Assembly: GCF_009828055.1 (NCBI RefSeq)
Contig: NZ_WTYB01000001.1
Span: forward strand, 511,183-575,182
Source of the DNA: Erythrobacter ramosus
GTDB taxonomy: Bacteria; Pseudomonadota; Alphaproteobacteria; Sphingomonadales; Sphingomonadaceae
Direction: 5' to 3'
DNA: 64,000 bases
Shown here: positions 7,476-15,898 of the stretch, one piece after another
Layout: every line of letters starts with the position of its first letter
Numbering within the stretch: the first letter of the stretch is position 1
Program-made: the position numbers and the translations under genes
Notes under the pieces: model-generated
Told to the model about the DNA's origin: nothing
The model's input: the letters and a program-made list of their open reading frames with translations, nothing else
Databases searched by the model: none

Positions 7476-8043
7476 CAATTTCGAAGAACTGGTGATCGAC
7501 GTTCGCGCCAGCACCGATGGCTTTGCCAGCGATGTGGAAGCGATGCGCCGCACGCTCGATGGGTCGCTGCTGGACGGGTTCAGCCGTGCGGGCAATGTGC
7601 TGGAGCGGGGGCTGCTCGGCGCGCTGCGGCGCGGGAGCCTGGGGTTCGACGATCTGAAGCGCGTGGCCTTCAGCGCGCTCGCCGAGATCGCCGGATATGC
7701 GCTGCAATCGGGGATCGGCAATCTGTTTGGCGGCACTAGCGGCGGAGCCGGGGGTTTGGGCAATCTGCTCGGCCAATCGATCGGCGCGCTGTTCGGCCTG
7801 CCGGGCCGGGCGACCGGCGGGCCGGTGGCGCCCGGGCGGGCCTATCTCGTCGGCGAGCGCGGGCCGGAATTGTTCGTGCCCACGGCCGCTGGCCGGGTCG
7901 AGACCGGCATGGCGGCGCCGGGCCGCGATGTTCGCGTGGCGATCCAAGTCGCCGTTCCGCGCGGACAAGCGGCACCCACTGCGATGCAGCGCTCTTCCCG
8001 CCAGATCGCGAGCGCCGTTCGCCGCGCGTTGCAACAGGCCTGA
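7468..8043 (+). CDS. GTA tape measure protein, short (RcGTA g11-like)
   Basis: 191 aa. The C-terminal half carries the tape measure hallmarks GRATGGPVAPGRAYLVGERGPELFVP (residues about 110-135). The N-terminal part is helical (VRASTDGFASDVEAMRRTLDGSLL). Tape measures set tail length; a protein this short predicts a short tail, consistent with the GTA type (RcGTA g11 is of similar size). A glycine-rich hydrophobic stretch at about 70-110 could insert in membrane during DNA delivery. It overlaps the chaperone gene by 8 bases. Confidence 0.85.
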   Translation: MTDNFEELVIDVRASTDGFASDVEAMRRTLDGSLLDGFSRAGNVLERGLLGALRRGSLGFDDLKRVAFSALAEIAGYALQSGIGNLFGGTSGGAGGLGNLLGQSIGALFGLPGRATGGPVAPGRAYLVGERGPELFVPTAAGRVETGMAAPGRDVRVAIQVAVPRGQAAPTAMQRSSRQIASAVRRALQQA

Positions 8044-8058
8044 GCAAGGGGGTTTCCG

Positions 8059-10380
8059 ATGGCATTCTGGCTGGCCCGCGAACGCCGCGCGCAGGAAAGC
8101 ACCTTCATCCAGCGCTTCGATCCGCGCTTCTGGACCGTCAATTTTCCCCGGCCCGCGATGGCTTCGGTGGTGACGACCGGCCCGGATTCATTGCGGGTCG
8201 ACATCGAACTGCATCATGCGGGCGAGCTGGTCGGGCTGATCTGGGAGAGCGCGGACACGCTCGATCACCCACTCCTCGCCTACCAGACCGACCGCGATTA
8301 TTCGCGCACGACGCTGCGCTTTCGCTGGCAATCGGATGGCGTGATCGCGCTCGATCAACCCAATGGGCCGACGCTGACGATCGAGGGGCGCGATGCTGCG
8401 GGGTTGTCGCGCACCTGGTACATCCGGCTGTGGAACTATGCCCATGGCACGCCGACTGATGCGCGGATCAGCCTGCCGTTTTCCGCGCTGGAAAGCGGTT
8501 ACGGCCTGCCAGGCGAGCCGATCCACCCCGGCGATATCGACCGCATGTTCATCTCGCTGGTAGCACCCGGCTTCAGCTGGGGAAGCACCGCGCTGCTGCC
8601 CTCGCGGTTCGATGGATCGGTCACCATGTCTGAAATCGCCGCCGACGGCGCGCGGGCCATGCTGGAACTGGGCGACGTCCTCGTCCCCCCGCACGGCGAA
8701 CGCATGTCGACTGCCTATGACGATGCCTACAACCAGACCCCGGCACGGTTGCTGCGGACGGTGACCGGGCTCGGCTACCGCGACGATATCGTCCACTATG
8801 TCGGGATGAGCCACTTCATGCGGCTCGCGCGCCAATCGGATGGCAGCCTGCTTGCGTCGGCTGATGGCGAGTTGTGCGAGCCTGCTGTGGTCTGGCACCG
8901 CAACCTGTTCATGTTGGCGCAGGCAGACGGCTTGGAGGTCATTGCTTCGCTCTCCTATGAGCTGCTCGACGCCTATTGTCCGGAAAGCTGGAAGCAACGC
9001 ACCGCCAGCGGTGCCCCGGCGCTGACGGGGTGGGTGCCGCCTTCAACCTTGCTGTCGCCCGCCAATCCGCAGGCAATGGGCTGGCTGGCCGATGCGGCCG
9101 AGAGGTTTGTCGCCTTGCTTAGCCAAGCAGTCCTCCCAGTCCGCTTTCAGATCGGCGAGCCGTGGTGGTGGGTGACGCCCGCGCGGGAAATCTGCCTTTA
9201 TGACGATGCTGCCAAGGCGGCTTTCGGAGGCAATCCGCCGATCATCGCGAATATTGCCTCGCCGCTCGATGCGGCGGCAACATCGCTGCTTAATGCGGCG
9301 GGCACGCTGCTTGCCCAATCGACCTCCGCGCTGACTGATGCGGTGCGGGCTGCGGCGCAGGGGCCCTCCGAGGTGCTGCTGCTCGCCTTCACGCCCACGA
9401 TCCTCGATCCTGCTACACCCGAGCTTTACCGGGCCAATCTTCCGACCGGATGGGCTGCGCCGGCATTCGACCGGTTGCAGCTGGAAGATTACGACTGGCT
9501 CACCGCCGGAGCCGACGCGGCCCGGCGTGCGGCCTATGCCTTGGTCGATGCCCGGCTCGGCTATCCGCCCGCCGATCAGGACTATCTCGCCGGTTTCGTG
9601 CTCAACCCTGCCGATGCGGAAGCGATGTGGGCGCGAATCGACAGCGGGCTGAGCGAGGCCGCCGCGCGCGGCATCACCCGGCGCTACGTCTGGGCGCTGC
9701 CGCAGGTCAATCGCGACGGCTACACCCGCCTCGCCCCTTCGCCGGAGCAAGCCATGGATCCCTTCGACAACGTACTTTACCCCTTTCCGCTGGGGCGGAG
9801 CGCCTCGGTCGCGCCCGAGTTTTCGACCTCGATCGCGGTGACCGCCTCGGGGCATGAGCGGCGCAACTCGCTGTGGTCGGACGCCCGGCTGCATTTCGAC
9901 GTCGGCCCCGGCATCCGCTCGGAAGGCGAATTGTCTGAATTGATCGCCTTCTTCCGCGCCCGCCGCGGTCCGGCGCGCGGGTTCCGGATCATGGACCCGT
10001 TCGACAATAGCTCGAACGGGATGACGGGTACGCCGACAAAGCTCGATCAATTGATCGGCATTGGCGATGGGGTGCGCGCCGATTTCCAGCTGGTGAAGTC
10101 CTATGGCGGCGCCGAGCCGCAGGTGCGCCCGATCACCCGTCCGCGCGCCGAAACGCTGGTGGTGAGCGTCGGCGGCGCGGCCAGCACCGCCTGGACGCTG
10201 GGCGAGAAGGGCACCTTGCGCTTCCTCACCGCTCCGCCTCCGAGGGCCGAAATCCGCGCCGGCTTCCGATTCGATGTGCCGGTGCGGTTCGCCGAAGATC
10301 GGCTCGATGTTGCGGCGGTGAACTTCGCCGCCGGGGAAGCGCCCTCGGTGCCGCTGATCGAAATCAGGGAGTCCGCCTGA
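8059..10380 (+). CDS. GTA distal tail protein (DUF2460) fused to a large TIM-barrel-like N-terminus (g12-like)
   Basis: 773 aa. Residues about 565-773 are the DUF2460/TIGR02217 domain (DPFDNVLYPFPLGRSASVAPEFSTSIAVTASGHERRNSLW), which alone makes up the about 200-residue RcGTA g12 distal tail protein. About 560 residues precede it: a beta-rich part (1-210) and a part (about 270-560) resembling a glycosidase-like TIM barrel, with FQIGEPWWWVTPAR at 363-376, where Glu367 sits like an acid/base residue. Non-contractile tail sheath-type proteins have such a layout. AAGGGGG lies 11-17 bases before the ATG. The stop and the next start share TGATG. The glycan-binding or cleaving role is inferred. Confidence 0.8.
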   Translation: MAFWLARERRAQESTFIQRFDPRFWTVNFPRPAMASVVTTGPDSLRVDIELHHAGELVGLIWESADTLDHPLLAYQTDRDYSRTTLRFRWQSDGVIALDQPNGPTLTIEGRDAAGLSRTWYIRLWNYAHGTPTDARISLPFSALESGYGLPGEPIHPGDIDRMFISLVAPGFSWGSTALLPSRFDGSVTMSEIAADGARAMLELGDVLVPPHGERMSTAYDDAYNQTPARLLRTVTGLGYRDDIVHYVGMSHFMRLARQSDGSLLASADGELCEPAVVWHRNLFMLAQADGLEVIASLSYELLDAYCPESWKQRTASGAPALTGWVPPSTLLSPANPQAMGWLADAAERFVALLSQAVLPVRFQIGEPWWWVTPAREICLYDDAAKAAFGGNPPIIANIASPLDAAATSLLNAAGTLLAQSTSALTDAVRAAAQGPSEVLLLAFTPTILDPATPELYRANLPTGWAAPAFDRLQLEDYDWLTAGADAARRAAYALVDARLGYPPADQDYLAGFVLNPADAEAMWARIDSGLSEAAARGITRRYVWALPQVNRDGYTRLAPSPEQAMDPFDNVLYPFPLGRSASVAPEFSTSIAVTASGHERRNSLWSDARLHFDVGPGIRSEGELSELIAFFRARRGPARGFRIMDPFDNSSNGMTGTPTKLDQLIGIGDGVRADFQLVKSYGGAEPQVRPITRPRAETLVVSVGGAASTAWTLGEKGTLRFLTAPPPRAEIRAGFRFDVPVRFAEDRLDVAAVNFAAGEAPSVPLIEIRESA

Positions 10381-11189
10381 TGCGCGTGTTCTTTGACCGC
10401 GAGCTCGACACAGTGGCGACCTTCTGGCGCATCTATCGCCGCGACGGGGCGGCGCTCGCCTTCACCAGCCATGACCGCGACCTTAGCTTCGGCGGCATCC
10501 GACATCTTGCCACCCCCGGCATGATCCCGGCCGCGATCCGTCTGACCTCCGAACTCGCCAATGACAGTGCCGAGGTGCAGGGCGTGCTCAACCACGATTC
10601 GATCTGCGCGGACGAACTGGCCGCCGGGCTGTTCGATGAAGCCGCGATCGCAATCGGTGCGGTCGACTGGATCAGCCTCGATCACCACACGCTTTACACC
10701 GGGCAGATCGGGCGGATCAAGGACGACAGCACGCAGTTTTCAGCTGAACTGCGTTCCACCAAGAGCCTGCTCGAACAAGATCTCGTGCCTCGCACCAGCC
10801 CCACGTGCCGGGCCGAGTTCTGCGGGCGCGGGTGCGGGCTTTCGGCGGTGCGGTTTACTGCGGTGGTGCCACTTGCCGCGATTGATCTTGAAGCCAACCG
10901 CGTGCGGTTTGCAGGCCTTGATGGCGAGGCGCATGTCGATGGCCGGCTGCGCTTCATGGCCGGGCCGCAGACCGGGGTGGCCTTCGGGGTCATTGATGCC
11001 GAGGGGGACTGGCTGGTGCTCGACAGGCCGCTGGTGGCTGGCACCCCGCTCGGCACACGGGCGGAATTGCGCGAGGGCTGCGACCATACCATCGCCACCT
11101 GCGCCGCGCGGTTCGGGAATGCGGCGAACTTCCGTGGCGAGCCGTTCCTGCCGGGCAATGATCTGCTCGCCCGCTACGGCCAGCCATGA
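10380..11189 (+). CDS. GTA tail hub protein, DUF2163 (RcGTA g13-like)
   Basis: 269 aa, normal length for DUF2163 hub proteins that join the distal tail ring to the tip. Cysteines at 143, 148, 152, 234 and 241 (TCRAEFCGRGC and REGCDHTIATC) fit the conserved set that binds an iron-sulfur cluster in related siphophage and RcGTA hubs. The GN-AANFRGEPFLPGND segment at the end is typical. Start shares one base with the previous stop (TGATG); end overlaps the peptidase start in ATGA. Confidence 0.88.
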   Translation: MRVFFDRELDTVATFWRIYRRDGAALAFTSHDRDLSFGGIRHLATPGMIPAAIRLTSELANDSAEVQGVLNHDSICADELAAGLFDEAAIAIGAVDWISLDHHTLYTGQIGRIKDDSTQFSAELRSTKSLLEQDLVPRTSPTCRAEFCGRGCGLSAVRFTAVVPLAAIDLEANRVRFAGLDGEAHVDGRLRFMAGPQTGVAFGVIDAEGDWLVLDRPLVAGTPLGTRAELREGCDHTIATCAARFGNAANFRGEPFLPGNDLLARYGQP

Positions 11190-11605
11190 CAGCGCCCGAC
11201 GAAGCGCTGGCCGAGGCTGCGCGGGCATTGATTGGCTGTCCGTTCCGGCTCCACGGCCGCGATCCGGCGACCGGGCTCGACTGCGTCGGACTGGTCTCGG
11301 CTGCGCTCGCGGCAAGCGGTGTGCGTCCAGTGGTTCCAAGCGGCTATGGCCTGCGCAATCTCGAGATCGCCCAGTGGTTGCCGCTCGCGCACCGCTCAGG
11401 GCTCGTGCCCGCACCCGGACCGATTAGCGCAGGCGAGGTGCTGCTGATCACGCTCGCGCATTGCCAGCACCATCTCGTGATCGCGGCTGACGCGATGACA
11501 GTCATCCACGCCCACGCCGGGCTGCGGCGCGTGGTGCTCCAGCCGCTCGATCCCGCCTGGCAGGTTCATGCCAAGTGGCGGTTCGCACCTCAGAGGGAAG
11601 GCTAG
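11186..11605 (+). CDS. GTA cell-wall peptidase, NlpC/P60 family (RcGTA g14-like)
   Basis: 139 aa. NlpC/P60-type cysteine peptidase at the tail tip, thought to open the recipient's peptidoglycan when the particle injects DNA. The nucleophile is Cys33 in GLDCVGLVSAAL; His96 in CQHHLVIAAD is the likely catalytic base, with a further His at 108 or 110 in MTVIHAHAG. Length fits the family. Start is the ATG overlapping the hub stop; the stop lies 3 bases before the next gene. Confidence 0.88.
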   Translation: MTAPDEALAEAARALIGCPFRLHGRDPATGLDCVGLVSAALAASGVRPVVPSGYGLRNLEIAQWLPLAHRSGLVPAPGPISAGEVLLITLAHCQHHLVIAADAMTVIHAHAGLRRVVLQPLDPAWQVHAKWRFAPQREG

Positions 11606-11608
11606 TTC

Positions 11609-13792
11609 ATGGCGACGATAGTTCTGACTGCGCTGGGCACAGCAATTGGCGGCCCGATCGGCGCATCCTTCGGCGCGTTGATCGGCCAGCAGATCGATTC
11701 GCGCATCTTTGCCCCCGGTGGGCGCGAGGGGCCACGCCTGCGCGATCTCGCGATCAGTACCTCGAGCTATGGCCAGCCGATCCCGCGTCAGTTCGGACGG
11801 ATGCGGGTGCCCGGCACGGTGATCTGGTCGACCGATTTGGTCGAAAGCAAGCGCAAGGAGAAGGGCCGCAAGGGCCAGCCTTCGACCACGGTCTATGCTT
11901 ACACCGCATCTTTTGCCGTGGCGCTGTCGAGCACGCCAATTGACCGGGTCGGGCGGATTTGGGCCGATGGCAACCTGCTGCGGGGCGCGCAGGATGACCT
12001 TAAGGTCGGCGGGACTTTGCGCGTCTATCGCGGCTTCGGCGATGACCCGGTCGACCAGCTGATCGCCGCAGCCAAGGGCCCTGCCGCACCTGCTTTCCGT
12101 GACTGCGCCTATGTCGTGTTCGAGAACCTCGAACTGGGCGATTACGGCAACCGCATCCCCGCGCTCAGCTTCGAGATCTTTGCCGATGGCGGGGATGAGA
12201 ACGTGTCGCTGGCGCAGTTGGTGCCGGGTGCGGCAGCCCCCGCCATCCGCGCGCCATTGGCCCATGCACGCGGGTTTGCCGATGAGGGCGGGCCGCTGGC
12301 ATCGACGCTCGCGGCGATTGACCAGGTGATCCCGCTGGTCTGCATGTCGGGCAGCGAGGGCCTCACCATCGCTGTTCGCGACTCGGCTGCGGCGGGCATC
12401 GTGACCCTGCCCGGCCAACTCGCGACAGGTGACCGACAGCAAGACGAAGCATCGCACAAACAGCGCGCTGGCGTGCCCGCACGCTCCCCTGCTGCCCTGC
12501 GATATTACGACGAGGATCGCGACTATCAGACCGGGGTGCAGCGCGCATCCGGTGCCCGCCAAGCGGGCCGCGAGCTGATGATCGACCTGCCCGCAACCAT
12601 GAGCGCCAGCGGCGCGCGCAGCCTCGCCAATGACAGCGCCAATCGCGCGCGGTGGCAGCACGAGACCGTTAGCTGGCGAATCGGTGAGCTCGATCCGCGG
12701 GTCACGCCCGGTTGCATTGTGCGCCTGCCGGATATGCCTGGCCACTGGTTGCTACGCAGCTGGGAATGGCTGGATCGCGGGATCGCGCTCGAGCTGGAGC
12801 GACTCGCGCCCGCAGGCGGTGCCGCGCGTCAGAGTGACCCGGGGGAGAGCTTGTCGCCCACCGATCTCGTCATTCCGCCGACCCAGCTTGCAGCCTTTGA
12901 AGTCCCATCCGATGCCAGCAGCAACCCGGCCAATCCGCTGATCTTTGCAGCGGCTTCTGGCGCGAACAGCGCTTGGCGAGGGGCGGCCCTGTTCGCCGTT
13001 CAGGGCACCGCGCTGGTCGATCTCGGCACCACGGGAACGCAGCGCGCGGTGATGGGAGCGCTTGGTCAGCCGCTCGAGCCTTCCTCGGCGCTCTTGTTCG
13101 AACCGGCAGAGACTGCGGTGATCGATCTGGTCGCGGGCGATCTCGATCTGGCGGACACCGACCTTGCGGGCCTCGCCGCCGGCGCCAACCGTGTGCTGAT
13201 CGGCGGTGAGCTGGTGCAGTTCCTACGCGCCGAGCCTGTAAGCGAAGGTCGCTGGCGGCTGGCTGGGCTGTTGCGCGGACGGGGCGGCACCGAGCCGGAG
13301 GCTGCCCGGGGCCACCCAGCACAAACACAGGTGGTCGTCATCGACGACAATCTGGTCCCGCTTGATCCGCAATTGGTCCCGCCCCTTGCGACCTCGCGAA
13401 TCGCCGCGATCGGGACGGGCGATCCAGAAACCATCATCGCCCCGCTCGCCAATCCAGGCCTCTCGCGCCGACCGCCATGCCCCGTCCATCCGCGTGTGCG
13501 CATCGAAGCCGATCAGGCCAGCCTGTTTAATTGGACCCGGCGGGGGCGTGGGCAATGGCGTTGGGAGGACAGCGTGGAAGTTCCGCTGGTCGAGGAGCGA
13601 GAGGCCTATCTCGTCGGCTATGGCCCGGTCGATGCTCCGCATGCCGCCTGGCAGCGCGATTCCGCCTGGCTGCGCCTGACTTTAACGGAGCGGACGGCGC
13701 TGATTGCCGCACACGGTCCGGCTCCAATGTGGGTCAGGCAGGTCGGCACCTTTGACCATTCGCTGCCGCTGCTGCTCGCTTCATTGTCCTGA
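11609..13792 (+). CDS. GTA tail tip/baseplate protein, shortened megatron (RcGTA g15-like)
   Basis: 727 aa. The N-terminus (MATIVLTALGTAIGGPIGASFG, then YGQPIPRQFGRMRVPGTVIWSTD and RIWADGNLLRG) matches the start of GTA g15. The middle (GARSLANDSANRARWQHETVSWR) and LAGLLRGRGGTEP region match its phage-tail_3 and C-terminal parts. RcGTA g15 is about 1,300 residues and includes a glycoside-hydrolase-like TIM domain; that portion is absent here, with the frame running directly from the N-terminal to the tail_3 module. The missing length is close to the extra length in g12. No frameshift is visible. Confidence 0.85.
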   Translation: MATIVLTALGTAIGGPIGASFGALIGQQIDSRIFAPGGREGPRLRDLAISTSSYGQPIPRQFGRMRVPGTVIWSTDLVESKRKEKGRKGQPSTTVYAYTASFAVALSSTPIDRVGRIWADGNLLRGAQDDLKVGGTLRVYRGFGDDPVDQLIAAAKGPAAPAFRDCAYVVFENLELGDYGNRIPALSFEIFADGGDENVSLAQLVPGAAAPAIRAPLAHARGFADEGGPLASTLAAIDQVIPLVCMSGSEGLTIAVRDSAAAGIVTLPGQLATGDRQQDEASHKQRAGVPARSPAALRYYDEDRDYQTGVQRASGARQAGRELMIDLPATMSASGARSLANDSANRARWQHETVSWRIGELDPRVTPGCIVRLPDMPGHWLLRSWEWLDRGIALELERLAPAGGAARQSDPGESLSPTDLVIPPTQLAAFEVPSDASSNPANPLIFAAASGANSAWRGAALFAVQGTALVDLGTTGTQRAVMGALGQPLEPSSALLFEPAETAVIDLVAGDLDLADTDLAGLAAGANRVLIGGELVQFLRAEPVSEGRWRLAGLLRGRGGTEPEAARGHPAQTQVVVIDDNLVPLDPQLVPPLATSRIAAIGTGDPETIIAPLANPGLSRRPPCPVHPRVRIEADQASLFNWTRRGRGQWRWEDSVEVPLVEEREAYLVGYGPVDAPHAAWQRDSAWLRLTLTERTALIAAHGPAPMWVRQVGTFDHSLPLLLASLS

Positions 13793-13808
13793 ACACCGGG
13801 AGATTTGC

Positions 13809-14273
13809 ATGTCCGATCCGATCGCCTTTGCCAGCACCACGCCGACCATCGGCCTGCCACTTTTGATCCCGGGTCAGGCCCAGAAGGAGTTTTTCGTCAA
13901 TCAGGCCCTCTGCCTGCTCGACGCCTTGCACACGCGCTCTGTCACGGCCTCTCAGCCCGCTCCACCGCAGAGCCCGAATGGGGGCGACTGCTTCCGGATC
14001 ACCGCGCCAGCGGCAGGCGCGTGGGCCGGGCACGAGGGCAAGCTTGCGATATGGATCGGCGGGATTTGGCACTTTGTCGCGCCGCGCGAAGGGATGCAAG
14101 TGTTCGACCTGACGGCGGGCCACTCCATCGTCTACCGGTCGGAGTGGGAAAGCGCCGCTGCCCCTGCCGGTCCTGCCGGCGGAACCATCATCGACACCCA
14201 AGCGCGCGCCGCGATCACATCCCTGATACAGGCTTTGCTGGCAGTGGGCATACTGGCGACTGAAGGGCCTTAG
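13809..14273 (+). CDS. DUF2793 protein, probable GTA tail fibre/tip component
   Basis: 154 aa. DUF2793 proteins occur at the end of GTA and related prophage tail modules. Seen here: the typical LPLLIPGQAQKEFFVNQALCLLDAL at residues about 14-38 and GDCFRITAPAAGAWAGHEGKLAIW in the middle, then a short helical tail. It is probably a tail-tip attachment or fibre protein, an inference from context. Start ATG 13809 follows GGGAG; the open frame reaches further left but overlaps g15. It is the last gene of the cluster. Confidence 0.75.
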   Translation: MSDPIAFASTTPTIGLPLLIPGQAQKEFFVNQALCLLDALHTRSVTASQPAPPQSPNGGDCFRITAPAAGAWAGHEGKLAIWIGGIWHFVAPREGMQVFDLTAGHSIVYRSEWESAAAPAGPAGGTIIDTQARAAITSLIQALLAVGILATEGP

Positions 14274-14441
14274 ACTCAGAGAATGGCAGATTCTGGCCTG
14301 TTTTGTGATTGCATTTTTTTCCACAGGCATGTCTTCGCGACATTCTTGCAACACCATTAGGCCATTGATTGCTTGCCTCATGCAAGGGGAAAAGATAGAG
14401 ACGGCCGGTGCCTCAAGTCCAATACAAAGGGGAATTTTAGA

Positions 14442-15578
14442 ATGCGCAAACTCGTCATTGGGATGGCGATGGCTTCGACCGCGCTGACCACACCTGCCAT
14501 GGCCCGTGAAGGCCAGTGGTACATTCAGGGTGATGGCGGCGTGATGCTCGTCGAAGACCAGAGCCTCGATGTTAACGGTGTCGCCGACAACGCGGTTGCC
14601 AACTATGACACGGGTTACGATTTCGGCGGTATCGTCGGCCATGACTTCGGTGCGTTCCGGCTCGAAGCTGAAGCCAGCTATCGCGCTGCTGACCTGAGTG
14701 ATGTGCAGGCCGGCAATCAGGGTCTCGTGGTTGTCCCGCAGACCGGCGCTTCCAGCACCTTCACTGGCACTCGTATCGCGGCCGGCGAAGTCAACGCGCT
14801 CAGCTTCATGTTGAATGGCCTGTTCGACTTCGGCTCCGATGACGGCATTCAGGCCTTCGCCGGCGGTGGTGTCGGCGTGGCCCGCGTCGATATGGACGGC
14901 CGCGTCAATCAGCGCGGCCCGGGCGTGTGGAACGACTCGGACACTGGCTTTGCGTGGCAGCTGCTCGCGGGCGTTCGCGCTCCCCTGAGCGATTCGTGGG
15001 ACGTCGGTCTGAAGTATCGCTACTTCAACGTTCCTGACGTCGGTCTCGTCGACCCGATCGGCCGTTCGCTGGAGACCAAGCTGAGCAGCCATTCGATTCT
15101 GGGCTCGATCACCTACAACTTCGGTGGCGAAGCTCCGCCGCCGCCCCCGCCGGTTGTGGCTCCGCCGCCCCCGCCGCCGCCCCCGCCGCCTCCGCCCCCG
15201 CCGCCTCCACCGCCCCCCAAGGCTGCGTGCAACACGGGTCCGTACGTGGTGTTCTTCGACTTCGATAAGTCGGACATCACTCCGCAGGCTGCAAGCATCC
15301 TCAACAGCGCCGTCACCGCTTACGCGAACTGCGGCACTGCAAGCGTGATGCTGGCCGGTCACACCGACCGTGCCGGTACGCCCAAGTACAACGTGGCTCT
15401 GGCCGAACGTCGTAACGCTGCTGTAAGCTCGTACCTGAGCGGTCGCGGTGTCCCGGCTGCTCGCATCACTGGCGAAGCCTTTGGTGAAACCAAGCCACGT
15501 GTGCCGACCGCCGACGGTGTGCGTGAAGCGCAGAACCGCCGCGTGGAAGTGACCTACGGTCCGGGTTCGGGCATGTAA
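14442..15578 (+). CDS. OmpA-family outer-membrane protein
   Basis: 378 aa. Signal peptide MRKLVIGMAMASTALTTPAMA, an eight-strand-type beta-barrel with aromatic-ended strands (about 25-225), a proline hinge of about 30 residues (about 230-260), and a C-terminal OmpA domain with TDRAGTPKYNVALAERRNAAV that binds diaminopimelate of peptidoglycan. It anchors the outer membrane to the wall. AAGGGGAA precedes the ATG by 8 bases. It is monocistronic, with its own upstream region of 168 bases and a strong terminator. Not part of the GTA, though a surface protein could matter for particle entry. Confidence 0.92.
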   Translation: MRKLVIGMAMASTALTTPAMAREGQWYIQGDGGVMLVEDQSLDVNGVADNAVANYDTGYDFGGIVGHDFGAFRLEAEASYRAADLSDVQAGNQGLVVVPQTGASSTFTGTRIAAGEVNALSFMLNGLFDFGSDDGIQAFAGGGVGVARVDMDGRVNQRGPGVWNDSDTGFAWQLLAGVRAPLSDSWDVGLKYRYFNVPDVGLVDPIGRSLETKLSSHSILGSITYNFGGEAPPPPPPVVAPPPPPPPPPPPPPPPPPPPKAACNTGPYVVFFDFDKSDITPQAASILNSAVTAYANCGTASVMLAGHTDRAGTPKYNVALAERRNAAVSSYLSGRGVPAARITGEAFGETKPRVPTADGVREAQNRRVEVTYGPGSGM

Positions 15579-15604
15579 GCTACTGTTCCCAAGGAACATG
15601 AAGA

Positions 15605-15632
15605 GGGGCCGGAGCAATCCGGCCCCTTTTTT
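15605..15632 (+). terminator. Intrinsic terminator of the ompA-like gene
   Basis: Perfect 9-bp stem GGGGCCGGA (15605-15613) / TCCGGCCCC (15618-15626) around a GCAA tetraloop, followed by TTTTTT. It is 27 bases after the stop codon. Confidence 0.92.
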
Positions 15633-15898
15633 GTTGTGCGGCGCTCAAGCAAGGGGTCGCAGAAGACCCAGGCTCACCGCAAGCCCCCCAATTGGGGAAG
15701 CCCTTGAATCGGGTGCAGAACTGCTATTAGGTCAAATGGCTAGGCAGGAATAAATGCCGCAAGGCCGCGCCGGGTGTGGGCGGTGCACCATCGAACCAAG
15801 CAGACGAAGCTACGCCATGCCCACGGTTCGGACTGAGCGTGCCATCATTGTCACTGGGTGCGGAGTCTCAGGCGGGTCAGCCCGCCCGCTCCCTCGAG
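15633..15898. other. Intergenic region, no gene seen
   Basis: Between the ompA terminator and the 3' end of the convergent MFS gene. It holds a perfect 12-base palindrome CCCC-AATT-GGGG (15686-15697) and a short inverted repeat GGCGGG-TCAG-CCCGCC (15871-15886) just behind the MFS stop. The latter may be a weak terminator for that gene, but it has no T-tract. Open frames here overlap the MFS gene antisense and show no gene-like features. Confidence 0.5.

Noticed and set aside
383-14273. Complete prophage
   Set aside because: No integrase, repressor, replication, lysis or attachment sites; gene order and overlaps match Rhodobacter-type GTA, so a domesticated GTA is the better reading.
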